From Castellaniella hirudinis_A (GTDB lineage Bacteria; Pseudomonadota; Gammaproteobacteria; Burkholderiales; Burkholderiaceae_B): a DNA stretch of 52,240 bases. The position numbers and the translations under genes were made by a program. The DNA lies in assembly GCF_047468865.1 (NCBI RefSeq), contig NZ_JBLGTV010000018.1:1-52240 (forward strand). The letters run 5' to 3'. Below, piece by piece: positions 51,885 through 52,240 of this stretch (within the stretch, counting starts at the first letter, position 1; every line of letters begins with the position of its first letter). The notes under the pieces are model-generated. The model made no database searches and had not been told where the DNA came from. It was given only the letters and a program-made list of their open reading frames with translations.

Positions 51885-52240
51885 TCAATCCCGAAACACG
51901 TCATCCAGTTCGGTGGCGTCCAAGATGTTCAGCAACCAGGTTTCCAGTTGCGCCGCCGTGGCGGCCCGGATGCGCCGGGCAATGGCGTCGGGCTGCGGGC
52001 CGAAGCGGCGCTGCATCTGCAGCAGCAAGGTCTTCGACTGGCCCTCCACACTGCCTTCTGCTTTGCCTTCGACAAGCCCCTCGGCAAACCACTTGTCGCG
52101 GCCGGCGCGTTCGATCAGCGTGACATACGTCATCTCATTCTCCTTGGTCAAGGCTTCGACCGCCTGTAAAAACTCCGCTTCCAGGTCTTCGGGCAGCGCA
52201 ATCATCCATTCGATCAGGCGGTACACCTGCATGGCCACCA
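51885..52240 (-). CDS. Rpn/YhgA-like (PD-(D/E)XK nuclease family) protein, C-terminal part
   Basis: The gene enters from the right edge, and the last ~118 residues are visible. They show the C-terminal pattern of Rpn/transposase-YhgA-like proteins: RLIEWMIALPEDLEAEFLQAVEALTKENEMTYVTLIERAGRDKWFAEGL, then a short Gly-Glu repeat stretch (EGLVEGKAEGSVEGQ), then LLLQMQRRFGPQPDAIARRIRAATAAQLETWLLNILDATELDDVF. The N-terminal nuclease core lies outside the window, so activity cannot be judged. Genes of this group are often multicopy and mobile in lineage. 193 bases with nothing recognisable separate it from the coiled-coil gene. Confidence 0.8.
   Translation of the reverse strand, partial: VAMQVYRLIEWMIALPEDLEAEFLQAVEALTKENEMTYVTLIERAGRDKWFAEGLVEGKAEGSVEGQSKTLLLQMQRRFGPQPDAIARRIRAATAAQLETWLLNILDATELDDVFRD

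Overview
The window is a GC-rich (about 65-67% by eye) stretch of a betaproteobacterial chromosome. The best fit is family Alcaligenaceae (Bordetella/Achromobacter/Castellaniella relatives). The pointers are the Bordetella-like 3' end of 5S rRNA at the left edge, a fused murE-murF gene inside a complete division and cell wall (dcw) cluster, a DciA (DUF721) gene beside secA, and E. coli-like metNIQ and glnHPQ operons. The genus assignment is inference. I see no insertion sequence, prophage, CRISPR array or integron; this is mostly core chromosome with a few accessory genes.

Layout. 1-87: 5S rRNA tail and its terminator. 158-947: a small membrane protein and, convergently, a stand-alone SWIB-domain protein. 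1061-4128: pyrC converging on the ABC-F ATPase gene uup, with a strong hairpin between. 4276-4673: RNase P RNA (rnpB). 4674-5183: a gene-free, repeat-rich stretch. 5184-22097: the dcw operon mraZ-rsmH-ftsL-ftsI-murEF-mraY-murD-ftsW-murG-murC-ddlB-ftsQ-ftsA-ftsZ, almost every junction being a 4-base start/stop overlap. It makes UDP-MurNAc-pentapeptide, lipid II and the divisome. 22311-27618: lpxC, dciA (opposite strand), an M23 peptidase and secA.

27703-28325 holds a hicAB toxin-antitoxin pair. The minus-strand block 28423-32493 carries mgtE, an acyl-CoA thioesterase, an M20 amidohydrolase and an inositol-monophosphatase-family enzyme. mnmC, two unknown membrane proteins and a divergent GH31-family glycosidase follow on the plus strand to 38105. 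Next come a metallophosphoesterase, tRNA-Lys(UUU) with a near-consensus promoter, and a cupin-fold protein.

39888-45753 is a compact cyclic-di-GMP control island. An MHYT-PAS-histidine kinase-REC-Hpt hybrid kinase overlaps a REC-HD-GYP phosphodiesterase, and both diverge from a membrane-bound GGDEF diguanylate cyclase. 45861-48410 is the methionine importer metNIQ and 48581-50910 the glutamine importer glnHPQ. The right edge has an unknown membrane-anchored coiled-coil protein and the C-terminal part of an Rpn/YhgA-like protein that runs off the window.

The observation I rate highest is a run of ten G at the rsmH-ftsL junction. One added G would fuse the rRNA methyltransferase to the division protein FtsL in a single reading frame. 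Other points of note are the MraZ operator array phased at exactly 10 bp over the mra promoter, the repeat-rich gap upstream of it, the cyclic-di-GMP island and the atypical GH31 enzyme. I found no clearly unprecedented multi-gene system.
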